From Bilabrum cf. latius (Eukaryota; Bigyra: Bicosoecida; Bigyra; Bicosoecida), in the NCBI GenBank assembly GCA_965178125.1, contig OZ237763.1, forward strand, positions 620,001 to 684,000: a stretch of DNA of 64,000 nt, read 5' to 3'. The position numbers and the translations under genes are program-made. Under the pieces are notes generated by a model. The model ran no database searches. It was not told the DNA's origin and was given only the letters and a program-made list of their open reading frames with translations. Below, piece by piece: positions 21,739 through 32,936 of this stretch (position 1 is its first letter; every line of letters begins with the position of its first letter).

Positions 21739-24700
21739 ATGCCGAAGAAAGGTGGAAAACACAGATCTCGCGGCAAGCATGCCCGACCACGAAAAGGAAG
21801 ATTATCGAAGCGTGATGCGTACGAAGCCGATGATGGTGACGACGGGGACAGAAGGATGCTGTCAAAGTGAGGCAGGTGCTCAACTGCAAACGGCTATCTT
21901 TCGCACTTGTGCTTGCTCCTTGGCCGTGTTCATCACTGCTGGTATCTGTGATAATCCATATTTAATTGACTCAGGATGGATACACGAATGATGCGCGACG
22001 CTGATGGTGGCTACGAAGCTCCTGATCCTGACGACATTCGCGGCATGGCTGAAGACGAGGAGATCGACGAAGACGAGGCGTTCGCTCCCGAAGACGAAAG
22101 GGTGTATGGTGATGTTCTCCCGAAGATGTGGCGCAGCGCTGCTCGGCGAAAGGCGATTGGTGCCGCTGACAGCGACGAGGAGGAGGAAGAGTTTGACGTC
22201 AATGTCGATCCGGACGATGACGATGACGATGACGACGATGACGACGACGAGGACGGCAACGTGGCTGTGACAGCCATTGATCTGCTAGATGCCGCCCTTA
22301 TGAAGCGCGAGAAGCACGGCAAGAAGAGCGAGGGCCTCATGTCTAGGCTCAAGCCGGAGGCCAGACAGGCCGCACTGGACCTGGATGGTGGGGAAGAGGG
22401 CAGCGAGGGGTCGGGTGCTAGCAGCAGCGAAGGTGGCAGCAGCGATGATTCTGATTCCGAGTCGGAGAGCGACAGCAGCAGCGGCGGCGAGGACGAGGAC
22501 GAGGATGACGGGGAGCTGCTCCGAGCCGCAGACTCGGCCACTCGGGTCACTGGGCTGGCGCAGGACTCGTCAGCGCGCGCTCTGCGGGCTGCCCTCGCGA
22601 GCAGGGACAGGGGAGCTGCCACACAAGAGCTGCTGAAGGGATTCGGAGCCACTGCTGCCTCTCTGGGGATCAGGGCAGACGGATCCAAGGGGGGCGCTGG
22701 GGGGCGCGCTGGCGAGGGGGTGGGAGGAGGAGATGAGGGCGATGAGGGCGGCGACAGGCAGCGGCGCAAGCTTGTGATCGCCCGCACAGAGGCAGGCGCC
22801 GAATCCGAGTATGGTGCAGCGGCGGACTAGGCGGGGCGGGCGAGAGCGTCTGGCGGATCGGATGATGACTCAGGGTCTGAGTCAGAGTCGGATTCCGCAG
22901 ATGGCGGCTCAGGCGGGTCATCGCAGCAGCGGAGTACAAACAAAGTAACGCTGGCTGGACTTGTGTCTGCTCTTGACGATAGCGGCAGCGACAGCGATGG
23001 AGACAGCGACGGCGGCGACAGAGGTGCTGCGGGCAGCAAGGCCAAGGGGGAGGGGAAGCAGAGAGCCATGGAGGCTGAGGATGGAGAACACGACGAAGGA
23101 GATGATGCCACGGCAAGTGAGAAGAAAAAGAAGAAGAAGGCATCGCGGTCCACTGGGCAGCACCGTGCCGCCCGTGACGCTGCAGATGTGCTCCTCAGGG
23201 GCTCAGCCCTGGTGGCTCCGGGCTCAAGCGCCGTGCAGGCTCGGGCGGCCAGGTCAGAGCAGTACGAGCGCACGTCCTCTGCAGTGAGCAGGTGGCAGAC
23301 CCAGGTAGCGATGGAGAGGAGAGAGGAGTCGACGAATTTCGTGGCGGAGAACCCGCAGATGAGCAAGGACTCCCGCTTCAACGGCATGTCGGGGGCTCAG
23401 GCGCTCAGCAGCCTCAAGCCAAGGCCAGGGGTGGAGCTCGAGACGGCAGAGGTGCTACAGGCAGCCGGCTTGGCGCACGAGATGCCGGGCATGGGCAAGG
23501 CGAGGAAGAGCAAGAGCAACCGGCATGGGGGCTAGGAGGAGGAGGAACTTCCCGAGGCGGACGAGCTGCGGGCGCTTGGCGTGTCCGAGGAGGAGGTGAA
23601 GAGAAGGAAGAAGCAGCTGCAGAAGCTCAAGGCCTTGCTGTCGTACGACGAGGAGAAGAGGAGGAGGGCGAACAAGATCAAGAGCAAGACCTTCAGGAAG
23701 CTGAGGAAGAAGAGGCTGGCGAGGCAGCAGGACGAGGAGGCGAGGGCAGCGGCGGAGGCAGACGAGACGGGCGACCTGGCTAGGCAGCTGGAGCACGAGG
23801 CCATGGTGCAGCGGGCCAAAGAGAGGGCCACCCTCAAGCACCGGGTCAGAAGGAGGGGCAAGTGGGCCGCGCGCGTCCTGCGGGCGGGCGGGCTGGAGCA
23901 CGAGGAGGCCACTAGGGAAGAGGCTCGCCGGGAGATCGAGAGCAGGCTCAAGGACGTGGACAGGCTGAGAGAGAGGATGCAGAGGGCGGGGAGGGGCGCA
24001 CGGGGGGGGCAAGGGGTGGACGGGGACAGCTCGGATGCGGATTCGGGATACGGTGACAGCGAGGGCAGCGGGGACGAGGAGGGGGGGGAGGCGGGCACGC
24101 TCCGGCGGGCGCGGGATCGAATCCTGGAGGCGGCATCCGGTGGCAGCGGGTCCAGTGGTAAGGGCGAGGAAGAGCTTGAGGGGCTGGAGGGGATGGCTTT
24201 CATGCGTCGGGCTGCGGATGCTGCAAACAAGGAAGCGGAGGCGGACGCCCGGGCGATGGCAGCTGAGCTGGAGGAGGCGGCGAGGGGCCTCGAGGGGCGC
24301 GGGGGGGATGGGCCATAGGATGGTGAGGAGGATGGTGGCAGCAGCGAGGATGAGGCCGAGTCTGGGGCGGCTGTGGGGCGGCTCTCCTTCGCGCCGTCCA
24401 AGTCCAAGGCGCCAAGAAAGCCAAGGAACAAGCAGCAGGACGCAGCGTAGGCTGCCAGCAGTATGCGAGCCGATGCATCTGCTCCCAGCAGCATCAGCAG
24501 CAGCAGCAGTCGATCCAGGCCGCCCACGGCAGCAGCCCTACCCCAGGGACTCGACGCAGAGAACAACCCGTGGCTTAGGGTGGACGGGGCCTCGGGCTCC
24601 AGGGCAGAATCGGCCGCGTTGGTGTCTGGCGGTCCGATGGCTGTCACAGAGGCGGGTGCGGGCGGGGCCAAGGGGGCCGAGGGCCTCGGCAGCGCGCTGG

Positions 24701-25776
24701 ATGCGCTGTCTAGGGCAGCGAACGGGCAGGATGGCGCCGCGGATGATGCAGGCAAGAGGCAGGGCAAGAGGAACAAGAAGGGGGGCAAGAAGAACGGGCA
24801 GGCAGGCGCGGGTGCCGAGCTGTCGACCGAGGGCCAGGAGTCGCTGCTTCGGAGGGCTTTCGCAGGCGAGGGCATCACTGCCGCTGAGATTGAGGAGGAG
24901 AAGAAAAAGGAGGCGTCGAGGGACGGGGCAGTGCGCCGGGCGGGAACCATCGCGGTGGAGGATGTGCGGGGCTGGGGGGAGTGGGCGGGCGGGGGCGCGG
25001 ATGGCGGCTTCACGATGCCGACGGCGGGAGCCGGAGGGAACAAGGGGAGGAAGGCCGGTCGCAAGCGGAAAAGGCAGGATAGGCAGGCAGACGACGATGC
25101 CGCCGCACTGTTTAGCGCTGTGGGCTGGTCGGGTACAGGCTCCCGGGCTGGCAGCAGCAGTGGCAGCGGCGGCGGCGGGGCCAGCAGCAGCAGCGCGGGC
25201 GGGTTCAGCGCCACGCTTCGGGACGGCTCCACTAAGGTGCTTCCCGATGCAGGGGCGAGGAGGCGCCGGGCCAAGGGAATGCAGGCCGTCGCGCTCCCAG
25301 GCGCGACGAGTGCGACCACCGGGGGCAAGGGGGAGGAGGACGATCCCTTGTCGGGGATCGTGAAGAAGAGGCGGCTGGCGTCGATCCGTCAGGGGGAGAA
25401 GGAGGCCATGGCGAGCGCGCTGGCGAGGAGGAAGGACAGGGGGCTTGGACACGTGGCGGTCAGCGAGGCCAGGCCCAAGAGGCTGGAGAGGCTGCTGGCG
25501 GACCGGGTGCCGCACCCCTTCACGAGCAGAGAGGAGTACGAGGCCTCGCTGCAGGCGCCGCTGGGGCCAGAGTGGAACGCGAACGACGCCGCGCGGGAGC
25601 TGACGATGCCGGAGACGATCACCAAGACGGGGGTGCCAGTGCTGCCCCTCCAGTACCGCAACGTAAAGAAAGAAAGAGCCGACAAGAAGTTCCGGGATGC
25701 GCAGAGTCGGGCGGCTGGTTTGGCCAGGCGATCACGCGGAATCAAGGAGGCAGCTAGGAAAGCTGCTGCAAAATGA
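21739..25776 (+). CDS. UTP14: UTP14-like U3 snoRNP / small-subunit processome protein
   Basis: Nucleolar factor for 18S rRNA processing. Exon 1 (21739-21866, MPKKGGKHRSRGKHARPRKG) joins exon 2 from 21975 by a GT-AG intron. Exon 2 begins with the conserved acidic DPDDIRGMAEDEEIDEDEAF. A long Asp/Glu/Ser region follows. The family core is EERTSSAVSRW-like, then VKRRKKQLQKLKALLSYDEE, KIKSKTFRKLRKKRLA and RAKERATLKHRVRRRGKWA. The C-terminus has RLERLLADRVPHPFTSREEYEASLQAPLGPEWN. TAG in frame at 22828, 23533, 24316 and 24448 (QQDAA-TAG-AASS); stop TGA. The product is about 1309 residues, longer than usual because of acidic and Gly/Ala linkers. Confidence 0.85.
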
Positions 25777-27214
25777 ATTGATGTTTGTGACAGATTCCTG
25801 CGATATTTCGACGACCGCCGGGTGAACTGTATGATATGGTTGAAACACACAACAAAATGTGGATGATTGGTAGTTGGAGCCGCGTTCTTCACGGCAGGAG
25901 TAGGCCCCGTTGAGTTGATTGAGCGGGCTACCTGGTCCGGCCTCCGTTTCCGTGGCCTTCCCTCGGCAGCCCAGGCTATTCAACCGGGTGTATTACTTGG
26001 ATTGACAATATACCATGACGAACAGTCCGCACGCAGTCCACACTGGACTCAGGCTGAGCTGCAAAGCCTGCAAGCTGGCATCCCAGCAAGCAGCCCAAAG
26101 CACGCTTCGAACCATCTTCGCCTTCACGGTGTCTGCGTGCGGGGTTTGTCCTAAAGACTGGCACTCTCTGCCGTAGTGTCCGGGGACCTTCCCGAAGCTT
26201 TTGGTCGGATACACGCTGCGAAACAACCAGCTGCGGCAAGAAGAGCAGCCCGGCGAGGCGATTCAGAGAGAACACGAGGCTCACTCCTCCTCTCCAAGTG
26301 GACCACTCCCGCCTGAAAAGCTGGAGCAGGCGCGGTACTCACAATTGATACACCACCCTAAAGTGGCGCCCGACAGCTCCACACACCCCTCTGCTGTAAA
26401 GAACGCAACTGAATTCGACCGCACAGGCCACAAATCTGTATTTCAGAAATCAAGGCGCAACAAAGGAATTCTGCGGACTCCACCGGCTGGGAGTTGCTCT
26501 GGGTACCCCACCATTCATTAGGGACAGGGTAAACCTGAAACCAACGTTTCCTATCCACCGCCCGTCGCTGGTGCGGTCGGCGGGCACCTCGGGTTGAACC
26601 ACGGGTACACGAGTTGACGGGGTATGCGTTGGTCTGCAGGCGCGCCTGGGCCCCCTCGAGTAGTCCATTGGCCCCTACATGGGCGTTGGAATCGGAGCAG
26701 GATTTCCCCAGCGCACGATTGCAGCGTCAAGGAAATCGACAGACAGGCTCGCATTCGCCGTGGCAGACGCAAAGGGCCTGTACCGCACCCCCCTCCCGCA
26801 CCCCCGCCAGCGACCTCGCAGCGTCCATCACGTAGTCGCTGGGATCCATCCACTCGCCTAGATCTAGCTTTTTCAGCTCCCAGCCCGTATGTGATGAGTG
26901 ATCCTCCACCAGGAAGGTCCCCGTGGCCCGGTCAGGCGGTCCACGAGCTCACAGGCGGTTCAAGGTGCTCGGTGTGGGTGGGTATGGGTGTGTGGGTGTG
27001 CAGGTGTGGGTGTGCAGGTGTGGGTGGGGATGAGAGTGGCCATCCTCGTACCAGGAAATCTTTGGTTCTATCTATTTTTCATTTGAGGCTTTGCCTAGCG
27101 CCTCGAAGGTGGTAAGGGCATCGACCCCTTGGGCAGCAGGACCCGTGCCCGTGGCTTATCAGCCAACGCCCGTCGACCTTGGCCACCTTCTGGTCTGACC
27201 GGCGGATCAAGCGA
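25777..27214. other. 1.4 kb between UTP14 and TLC genes, coding content unresolved
   Basis: Besides the weak plus-strand frame at 26015-26617, the minus strand at about 26935-26740 has an exon-like stretch containing GWELKKLDLGEWMDPSDYV. It loses frame near 26770 with no convincing splice. A GT-rich minisatellite (GTGTGGGTGTGCAG type) lies at about 26970-27035. Confidence 0.4.
26015..26617 (+). CDS. Possible hypothetical protein (weak)
   Basis: A 200-codon frame from an ATG in good context, open to TGA if TAG (26174, 26519) is sense. It shows two Cys pairs (CKAC, CGVC) and VCPKDWHSLP, then a Gln/Glu-rich stretch. No family is recognised. The opposite strand also has open stretches (25993-26226 ends in TAA), so the coding strand is not settled. 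Confidence 0.25.
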
Positions 27215-28439
27215 TCAAGCGTCCTTCTGCTTCTTGTTGCCACTCTTATCTGCCTTCGCCCTAGCCCTTGCCTGCTTCTTCTGCTCCCTCCGTTCTCTCA
27301 TTTCCCTCCACTTGTCCTGCCAGAGGGCCTCCCTCGCTTCCTCGTCCACTGCCGCCTCCACCTTCATCAGGAACGTGGCCTCCTTGCTGTCCCGCTTAAA
27401 CCGGCTCCACAGGTCCAGATGCAGCACGAGATTCAGGTAAGTGAAACCGCTGAACGCCACGCCGCCCATCCACCCAAGGGCCTCAGGGGCCCCATGGGAG
27501 GCCAGCACGGGCTTCCACGTCGAGCTCAGGAAGAGCCCGCTGTAAGCCATGATTCCATGGGCGGCGTACCTGGTGAAAATGTACGTGATGGCGATGGTGA
27601 GCCAGATGAACTTGGGCAGGAAGTGTCCGAGGTGCCACCTGTGCGTGGACATGAGCCACCAGAGGTGCATGAAGCTGGACTGCAGCTCGCAGGCCAGGCC
27701 CATGGCAAGGTAGGGCATGGCCACGTCGTAGTATAGCATCAGGGAGACACCCGTAGACATGCAGATGTGGTGCACCAGGATGGGCACCTTCACAGGCGCG
27801 TATCCGTGGTAGACCGTGTGCCACGTGTCGATGGCGAGGTAGCCCAGCGTGACCGCTGCCGAGAGGGCCACGATGGGACACAGCTTGCTGCTGCCGTAGA
27901 ACTCCGGCTGCCAGAACTCGAGGAGCAGCTTTGGGTGCATGGAATACGCAGCAACCGTGAGGCTGCCGGAGATCACCGCGTGCATGAAGCTGCCGAGCGT
28001 GTTTACAGCTGCGAGGCGATGTGTGCCATTGAGGTGGACGACTGCCGGTTCATGGGTAGCTGACAAGTCATCAATCCGCGGTAGGACACAAAGGCGAGCA
28101 TGTAACAACATACCTCTGTAGTGCATGCTCTTGCTGCCGCCTTTATCCTCGTCAATCAAATCGAGCCACAGCTGCTTGCCCATGGTGTACTGGAGCACGG
28201 TATCGCCCACCAAGCTGCACGCTCCGTGCGCCTGCAAAAATAATATTTGAATAGCAAACTCGTAACTTTGACTACGTATACAGCCTTCTCAGTCCGGTAG
28301 TAAGTCTGAAATATCTCACTATGAGTGAAGCTAGAACAACCCAGCCGTACTGGCTGTAGAGTGTGCTAGTTGTCGAAGCCCACCCCAGGGCGCCGAGGGC
28401 GGCCAGCAAAAACACACCTCCAACGACTTTCCAAAACAT
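27215..28439 (-). CDS. TLC-domain (TRAM/LAG1/CLN8-like) multipass membrane protein
   Basis: Integral ER-type membrane protein of the TLC superfamily, which includes ceramide synthases and lipid-sensing proteins. Exons 28439-28320, 28231-28114 and about 28041-27215. Exon 1 is a hydrophobic N-terminal anchor ([20 protein letters not shown]). The TLC core has five or more membrane segments, including [46 protein letters not shown] and [16 protein letters not shown]. The paired His block VHHI is typical of TLC proteins, but the longer ceramide synthase motif is not obvious, so no ceramide synthase claim is made. The tail is Lys/Arg/Glu rich. No TAG in frame; stop TGA. Confidence 0.78.
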
Positions 28440-28604
28440 GTTCCTATGTTTAAGCTCTATCTAACCGATATTCCCGACATTTCCCGGCCGTTGGTTTGGA
28501 AAATGTGTGACGAATGCTCCCGAGTTGTTGACTGGCTGCCGCATCACACCATTTATACCTGGCAACCAGAACTCTACCTCAGATTTATAGCTTCAGTCGA
28601 AATA
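28440..28604. promoter_or_regulatory. Short divergent promoter region TLC gene / MVD
   Basis: About 165 bp between the ATG of the TLC gene and the chosen ATG of MVD, so the two lipid-related genes may share a bidirectional promoter. No motif was assigned. Confidence 0.35.
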
Positions 28605-30368
28605 ATGGGTGTTACACTATCCAGTGGGCGCGATGAACGAGGGTCAGCCGACCAGGTGACTGCCAAGGCAGCAGGTGATTCCCAGGCTCAACAGGTTACT
28701 TGGATCGCCCCCAACAATATCGCGGTGATCAAGTATTGGGGCAAGCGAGACACTGGCTTGAATTTACCTATTAACTCCTCTGTTTCGTGCACGCTTGATA
28801 CCGCGGATCTCCGTGCAAAAACGACCGTGACGCTTGCTCAGCATCTGACCGAGGATCGGCTATGGCTAAACGGCACCGAAGAGTCCGTTTCCTAGAACAA
28901 GCGCATTCTTGCCGTGCTACGGCTAGTCCGCGAGATTGCAAAGGAGCAAGGTGGAGCTGCTGCGGCATGCGCCGACTGGAAGGCGCACATCGTGTCTGCA
29001 AACTCCTTCCCTACGGCAGCCGGCCTCGCTTCCTCTGCCGCTGGATACGCATGCCTGACCGCCGCAATCGCGGACGCCCACGGCCTCGTCAGCGAGTCGC
29101 GCGCTCGGGGCATGGTGGACGGTGTAGGCAAGCCCACGGGCTCCGAAGACCCCGCACAGACCGCGCTGTGGGAGCGTCTCACGGCTGTCGCACGGCAGGG
29201 CAGCGGGAGCGCCAGCCGGTCCCTTTACGGTGGCTTCGTGCGCTGGTCCATGGGCGAGAAGGACGACGGCTCCGATAGCATGGCGCAGCAGGTGTGTCCC
29301 GCTTCGCACTGGCCCGAGATGCGGGTGGTCGTGCTCGTGGTCTCTGACAAGAAGAAGGAAACCGGTTCGACGGCGGGCATGCAGAGATCGGTCCTTACCA
29401 GCCCGCTCCTGGCGGTGAGTCGTTGCCGGCAATTCGCGTGCAGTTTCATTTTTATTGCGATGAATGCTGGCCAGCATGCATGCATGCGTGGCTTCCTCCT
29501 TGAGAGCGCCCGTGACCGCTTCCTTGTCGATTGAGCCGCACCTTTGACCCCTTTGATCGAGGCTCCATGCTGGGCAGTAGACCATGGAAGACCTCCTCAC
29601 TCCTCCTCCGTTCCTCCCTCTCTTGCACTTGCAATTGGTGTTTCCCTGCCTCTTGATCCGGACCTGACCTCGCAGCACCGTGCCAGCAAAGTGGTCCCCG
29701 ACCGCCTCAAGGACCTCGAGGCTGCCTACGCCGCCCGCGATTTCGAGACCTTCGCGAAGCTGACCATGCAGGACTCGAACCAGTTCCATGCAACGTGCCT
29801 CGACACGTACCCCCCCGTTTTCTACATGAACGACGTCTCCAGGAGGGTCGTCGCTGCCGTGCACAAGCTGAATGAGGCATGCGGGCGTGCAGTGGCTGCC
29901 TACACCTTCGACGCCGGCCCGAACGCGGTCCTCTACACGTTGGACAAGGACGTGCCGACCGTGCTGGCCGCCATGCTGTCAAGGTTTCCCCCTGCGGTGG
30001 GCGTGGGACTGAAGGAGTTCGTGAGCAAGCCGGAGGCAGCTGAGGCGGCCCTGGCCCAGGCCAACGAGCTGGTGCCGCGCGAGGCCATGCCGGTGGCAGG
30101 TGCCGAGGAGGAGCGTGGCTGCGTGTCTTACGTGTACCTAACGGGCGTGGGGGGTGGCCCGCAGCGGCTGCCAGCAGAGAGCAAAGCGGCGCTGGCCGAT
30201 GCTGTCGGGATGCCCAAGGCTGGAGGAGCTTGCCTCGATGCCGGAGTCGGCGAGGCCGGGGCCGGGGCGGCTGGAGAGGAGCTGGGGTACGGCGCCAAGG
30301 CAGGCCGGGCGCTGATGGCAGCGGTGGGTGGGGTTGCCCTGCTGTCAGCGCTTGTGGGAGGTTTCTGA
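28605..30368 (+). CDS. MVD: Mevalonate diphosphate decarboxylase
   Basis: Converts mevalonate-5-diphosphate to isopentenyl diphosphate, the last step of the cytosolic mevalonate route. Exon 1 (28605-29414) and exon 2 (29676-30368) join as [16 protein letters not shown]. Blocks in order: [56 protein letters not shown] (GHMP ATP loop), [27 protein letters not shown] and [18 protein letters not shown] at 28893 falls in EESVS-TAG-NKR, near Gln of human EEDVGQPR. About 500 residues, longer than the usual 400. The extra is C-terminal and ends in a hydrophobic stretch ([19 protein letters not shown]) that could anchor it to a membrane. Stop TGA. Confidence 0.9.
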
Positions 30369-30730
30369 GCGCAGCTTCAAAGGACGAAAAGCTTTAAGTA
30401 TTTGGTGTGGTGTGAGCTCCGGCGAGTGGAGGATTGCTGCCTTACTGCAGCGGTCTTTATCTGCTGCTGCTGCCCCCTGCGCCTGTGCTGGGGACTCCTT
30501 GGGCGGCCCCGTGTGTCGGTTGATGGATGGCGCTTGCTGCGCGATGGCTCAGGAGAGCTGATGGGTGCGACTCGATGGTCTGAGCTGATCCGAGTGAGCG
30601 TGCTGGGTCGTCTGGGCTTACATGGGTGAGGTGGTGCTCCCATTGTCCCTTGATCTTTGGGTTCCTGAGTTAATCTATTCGACACAAGCGGAACTCTTTT
30701 GGCCGTGAATCTCGCACTCAAGCCACCCCC
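30369..30730. other. Convergent intergenic, no gene seen
   Basis: Between the MVD stop and the stop of the minus-strand gene; no recognised feature. Confidence 0.5.
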
Positions 30731-32149
30731 TCACTGCCTGTGTGAGCCAGCCTCCGCCTTGCCTTCAGCTGCACCAACCTTGCCTTCAGCTGCACCAACA
30801 CTGGCAGGCGCATTCCCAGCCACTGTCAAGTCCAGCAGGCCAGACGCCTTCAGCTCATCCGTCCACTCCTCTCCCAGCCTAGCCCGGATGCCCTCCAGCA
30901 GTCTTCCCGCGAACCGCGCTCCGAAACGAACCGACGAGCCTAGCCTGCCCCCCTCCGCCACGAGACCTACCGTCCTCGCTGCCGCTTCTAGAGACGAAGG
31001 CACCGACACGGCCCAGTCGCCCTGGCAGCGAACCAGGGCGTCCACTGCGGCATCTACGACGTCACACGCTGCGCTCTCTGCAGCGGCGTGCAGGGGACCC
31101 ATCGAGGCTGTGTCCCGTTGCTCCCTAGGGCTCGACGTTGGCGGATCAGCACCGGGTGTTCCACGCACCGCAGCCGCGCCAACGCCCGCGTTCAATTCAC
31201 CGGGAATCAGATCGACCTCCCTATCTTGTGTTTCGGGTCTGGGAGCGGAGCCGAACCCAGGCGGGAAGTACATGGCGCCTGCCAGTGCGCCCATCAGTAC
31301 GTGGGTGGCGTGCCCGGCCTCTGCACCCGCCTCGTCGCCGTATCCCAGAGCCTCTGCAGCAGCGGCTTCCAGAGCTCCGTCGAGGCTCAGCGATGCAACT
31401 CCCGAGGTGAACTCGATGAACCAGCCGTGGGCATCGCTGGCCGTGCCCTGCCCTTGCACTGCAGTGTAGTCAGCTGGTGCCCAAAGCCTCCTCTCAAACA
31501 CAGCAGGCTGCTTGCTACCTTTGCCGCCTCCAGCACCAGCACTGTCACCTTCCTCGCTAATTTCAATGCCTCTAGCCTTCGTTGCAGCTTTCTTGAGCCC
31601 ATTGGATCCCGCCAGGTGTCCCTACACCTCCCCAAGCCCCTCGCAGCCGCGCACATCCACCGTGTAGTAGTCCAGCTGGCGGGGTGTGGGTAAGGGCGAG
31701 GGTGAGGCAGCGCGGCCAGGATCCACGGCCGTGCAAGTTTGGCCGTGATGGCCAGTCCCACTTGCAGATGGGTCTATACCTTCACTTTGGTCGCCGCGAT
31801 CGTGCGGAACAGACACAGGCGCATGCCCGAGTCCAGGTTCAGGTCCGATTTGAAGTCGAGGTCCAGAAGCATCGACGTGGGCATTGGCATCGACATCGAC
31901 TTCGACATGTTTGGCATCGACGTCCCTCACCTCGCGATAGAAGGCCCCAAGTGGGTACAAGGCGCAAGTGCCAGGCATGGCATCAGGGCCCAAGGAGCAT
32001 GTGAGTCTACCCTGGGAATTATTACCGCCTGTGGCGTTGTGGGGGACCGAAAAGACGCATCGTACTGCTGCATCGGGCGTTTCGCTGGTTCCGATCCCGC
32101 CGCCGCCGGCAGTCGCCTCTATCGTCCGGAGTGAGAGAAAAGGCGCCAT
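30731..32149 (-). CDS. Unrecognised Ala/Gly-rich protein
   Basis: A 472-residue frame from ATG 32149 to TGA with one in-frame TAG (31622-31624). The N-terminal part (MAPFLSLRTIEATAGGGG, then VRCVFSVPHNATGG) has a possible N-glycosylation site and no clear signal peptide. A His/Asp/Val-rich low-complexity stretch follows. The C-terminal half is more globular (FERRLWAPADYTAVQGQG, FIEFTSGVASLSLDGAL, LGSSVRFGARFAGRLLEGI). It ends with two copies of a 21-bp unit (VGAAEGK). No family is recognised. Confidence 0.5.
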
Positions 32150-32936
32150 GCCTCCGAACGATGCCTCGCTCTTAGACGCTACACCGTCTTTAGATTGTCT
32201 GTGCCTGCGAACTCTGCCGCGCAGCCGTGTCACGGGGCCCGAGCTGGCTTCGTTGCCCGACAGAGGAGGCGCGCGCTCGCTGCTCTGACTGGGGTTCAGC
32301 GCTGCGGCTGATTCATGCAACGCGCGGGCAGTTCTGCCAAACTCCTACCGATATGCCTAGGGCAGAGCCATCCATGCCTTAAGCAGCCGCTGCGAGCTGG
32401 ATCTCGAGGGCCTACAATTCCCCTGCAGAGATGATGTGTCTCGTAGGAAATGATGTAGGTGCCTGTGTGGCTCCAATGCTTTCGATGTGAACATTCCCAG
32501 CCGCATGGCAAACAACACGCCAGCGGATTCCAGCTAGCAAGTGCCATGAGCTGCTATTCTGTCGGTATCAAGTGGAGAGAGCTGCACAGTTTCGGCAGCA
32601 GATCTGCAGCACTTCCCACAAGCCGTGCATCCAAAATTAAACCGCATGGACGGCTCATGATTGGAAACTATAGGCGTTTTCCCACTGGACACTTGATCAT
32701 GGCCCTATCCGAATCTAAGAGGAACCTGGCGTTGTTTTCGTCGCTGGCTACGAAGGAATGCTGCTACTTCACGGGCACTCAACAAGAGACGACGGCGAGA
32801 TTTAGATGCCATTAGTGCCAATTATTGTACCTGAGCACAATACATTGCAGCGGAACCGCAATGATCTTCAGTATGGTGGATGTTCTGCCCCAAAGTAATT
32901 TGAATTGAGAGTGAGAACCAAACACACCAACCACAA
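32150..32936. other. Intergenic, about 790 bp, no gene seen
   Basis: Lies upstream of the unrecognised 30.7 kb gene and downstream of the minus-strand kinase. It is AT-richer than its neighbours. No coding or RNA feature could be supported. Confidence 0.45.

Noticed and set aside
27215-28439. Ceramide synthase label for the TLC gene
   Set aside because: The TLC fold is supported but the diagnostic LAG1 motif was not seen.
28446-28604. Upstream ATG 28446 as MVD start
   Set aside because: The added residues are not MVD-like and overlap the divergent promoter; ATG 28605 gives a normal N-terminus.
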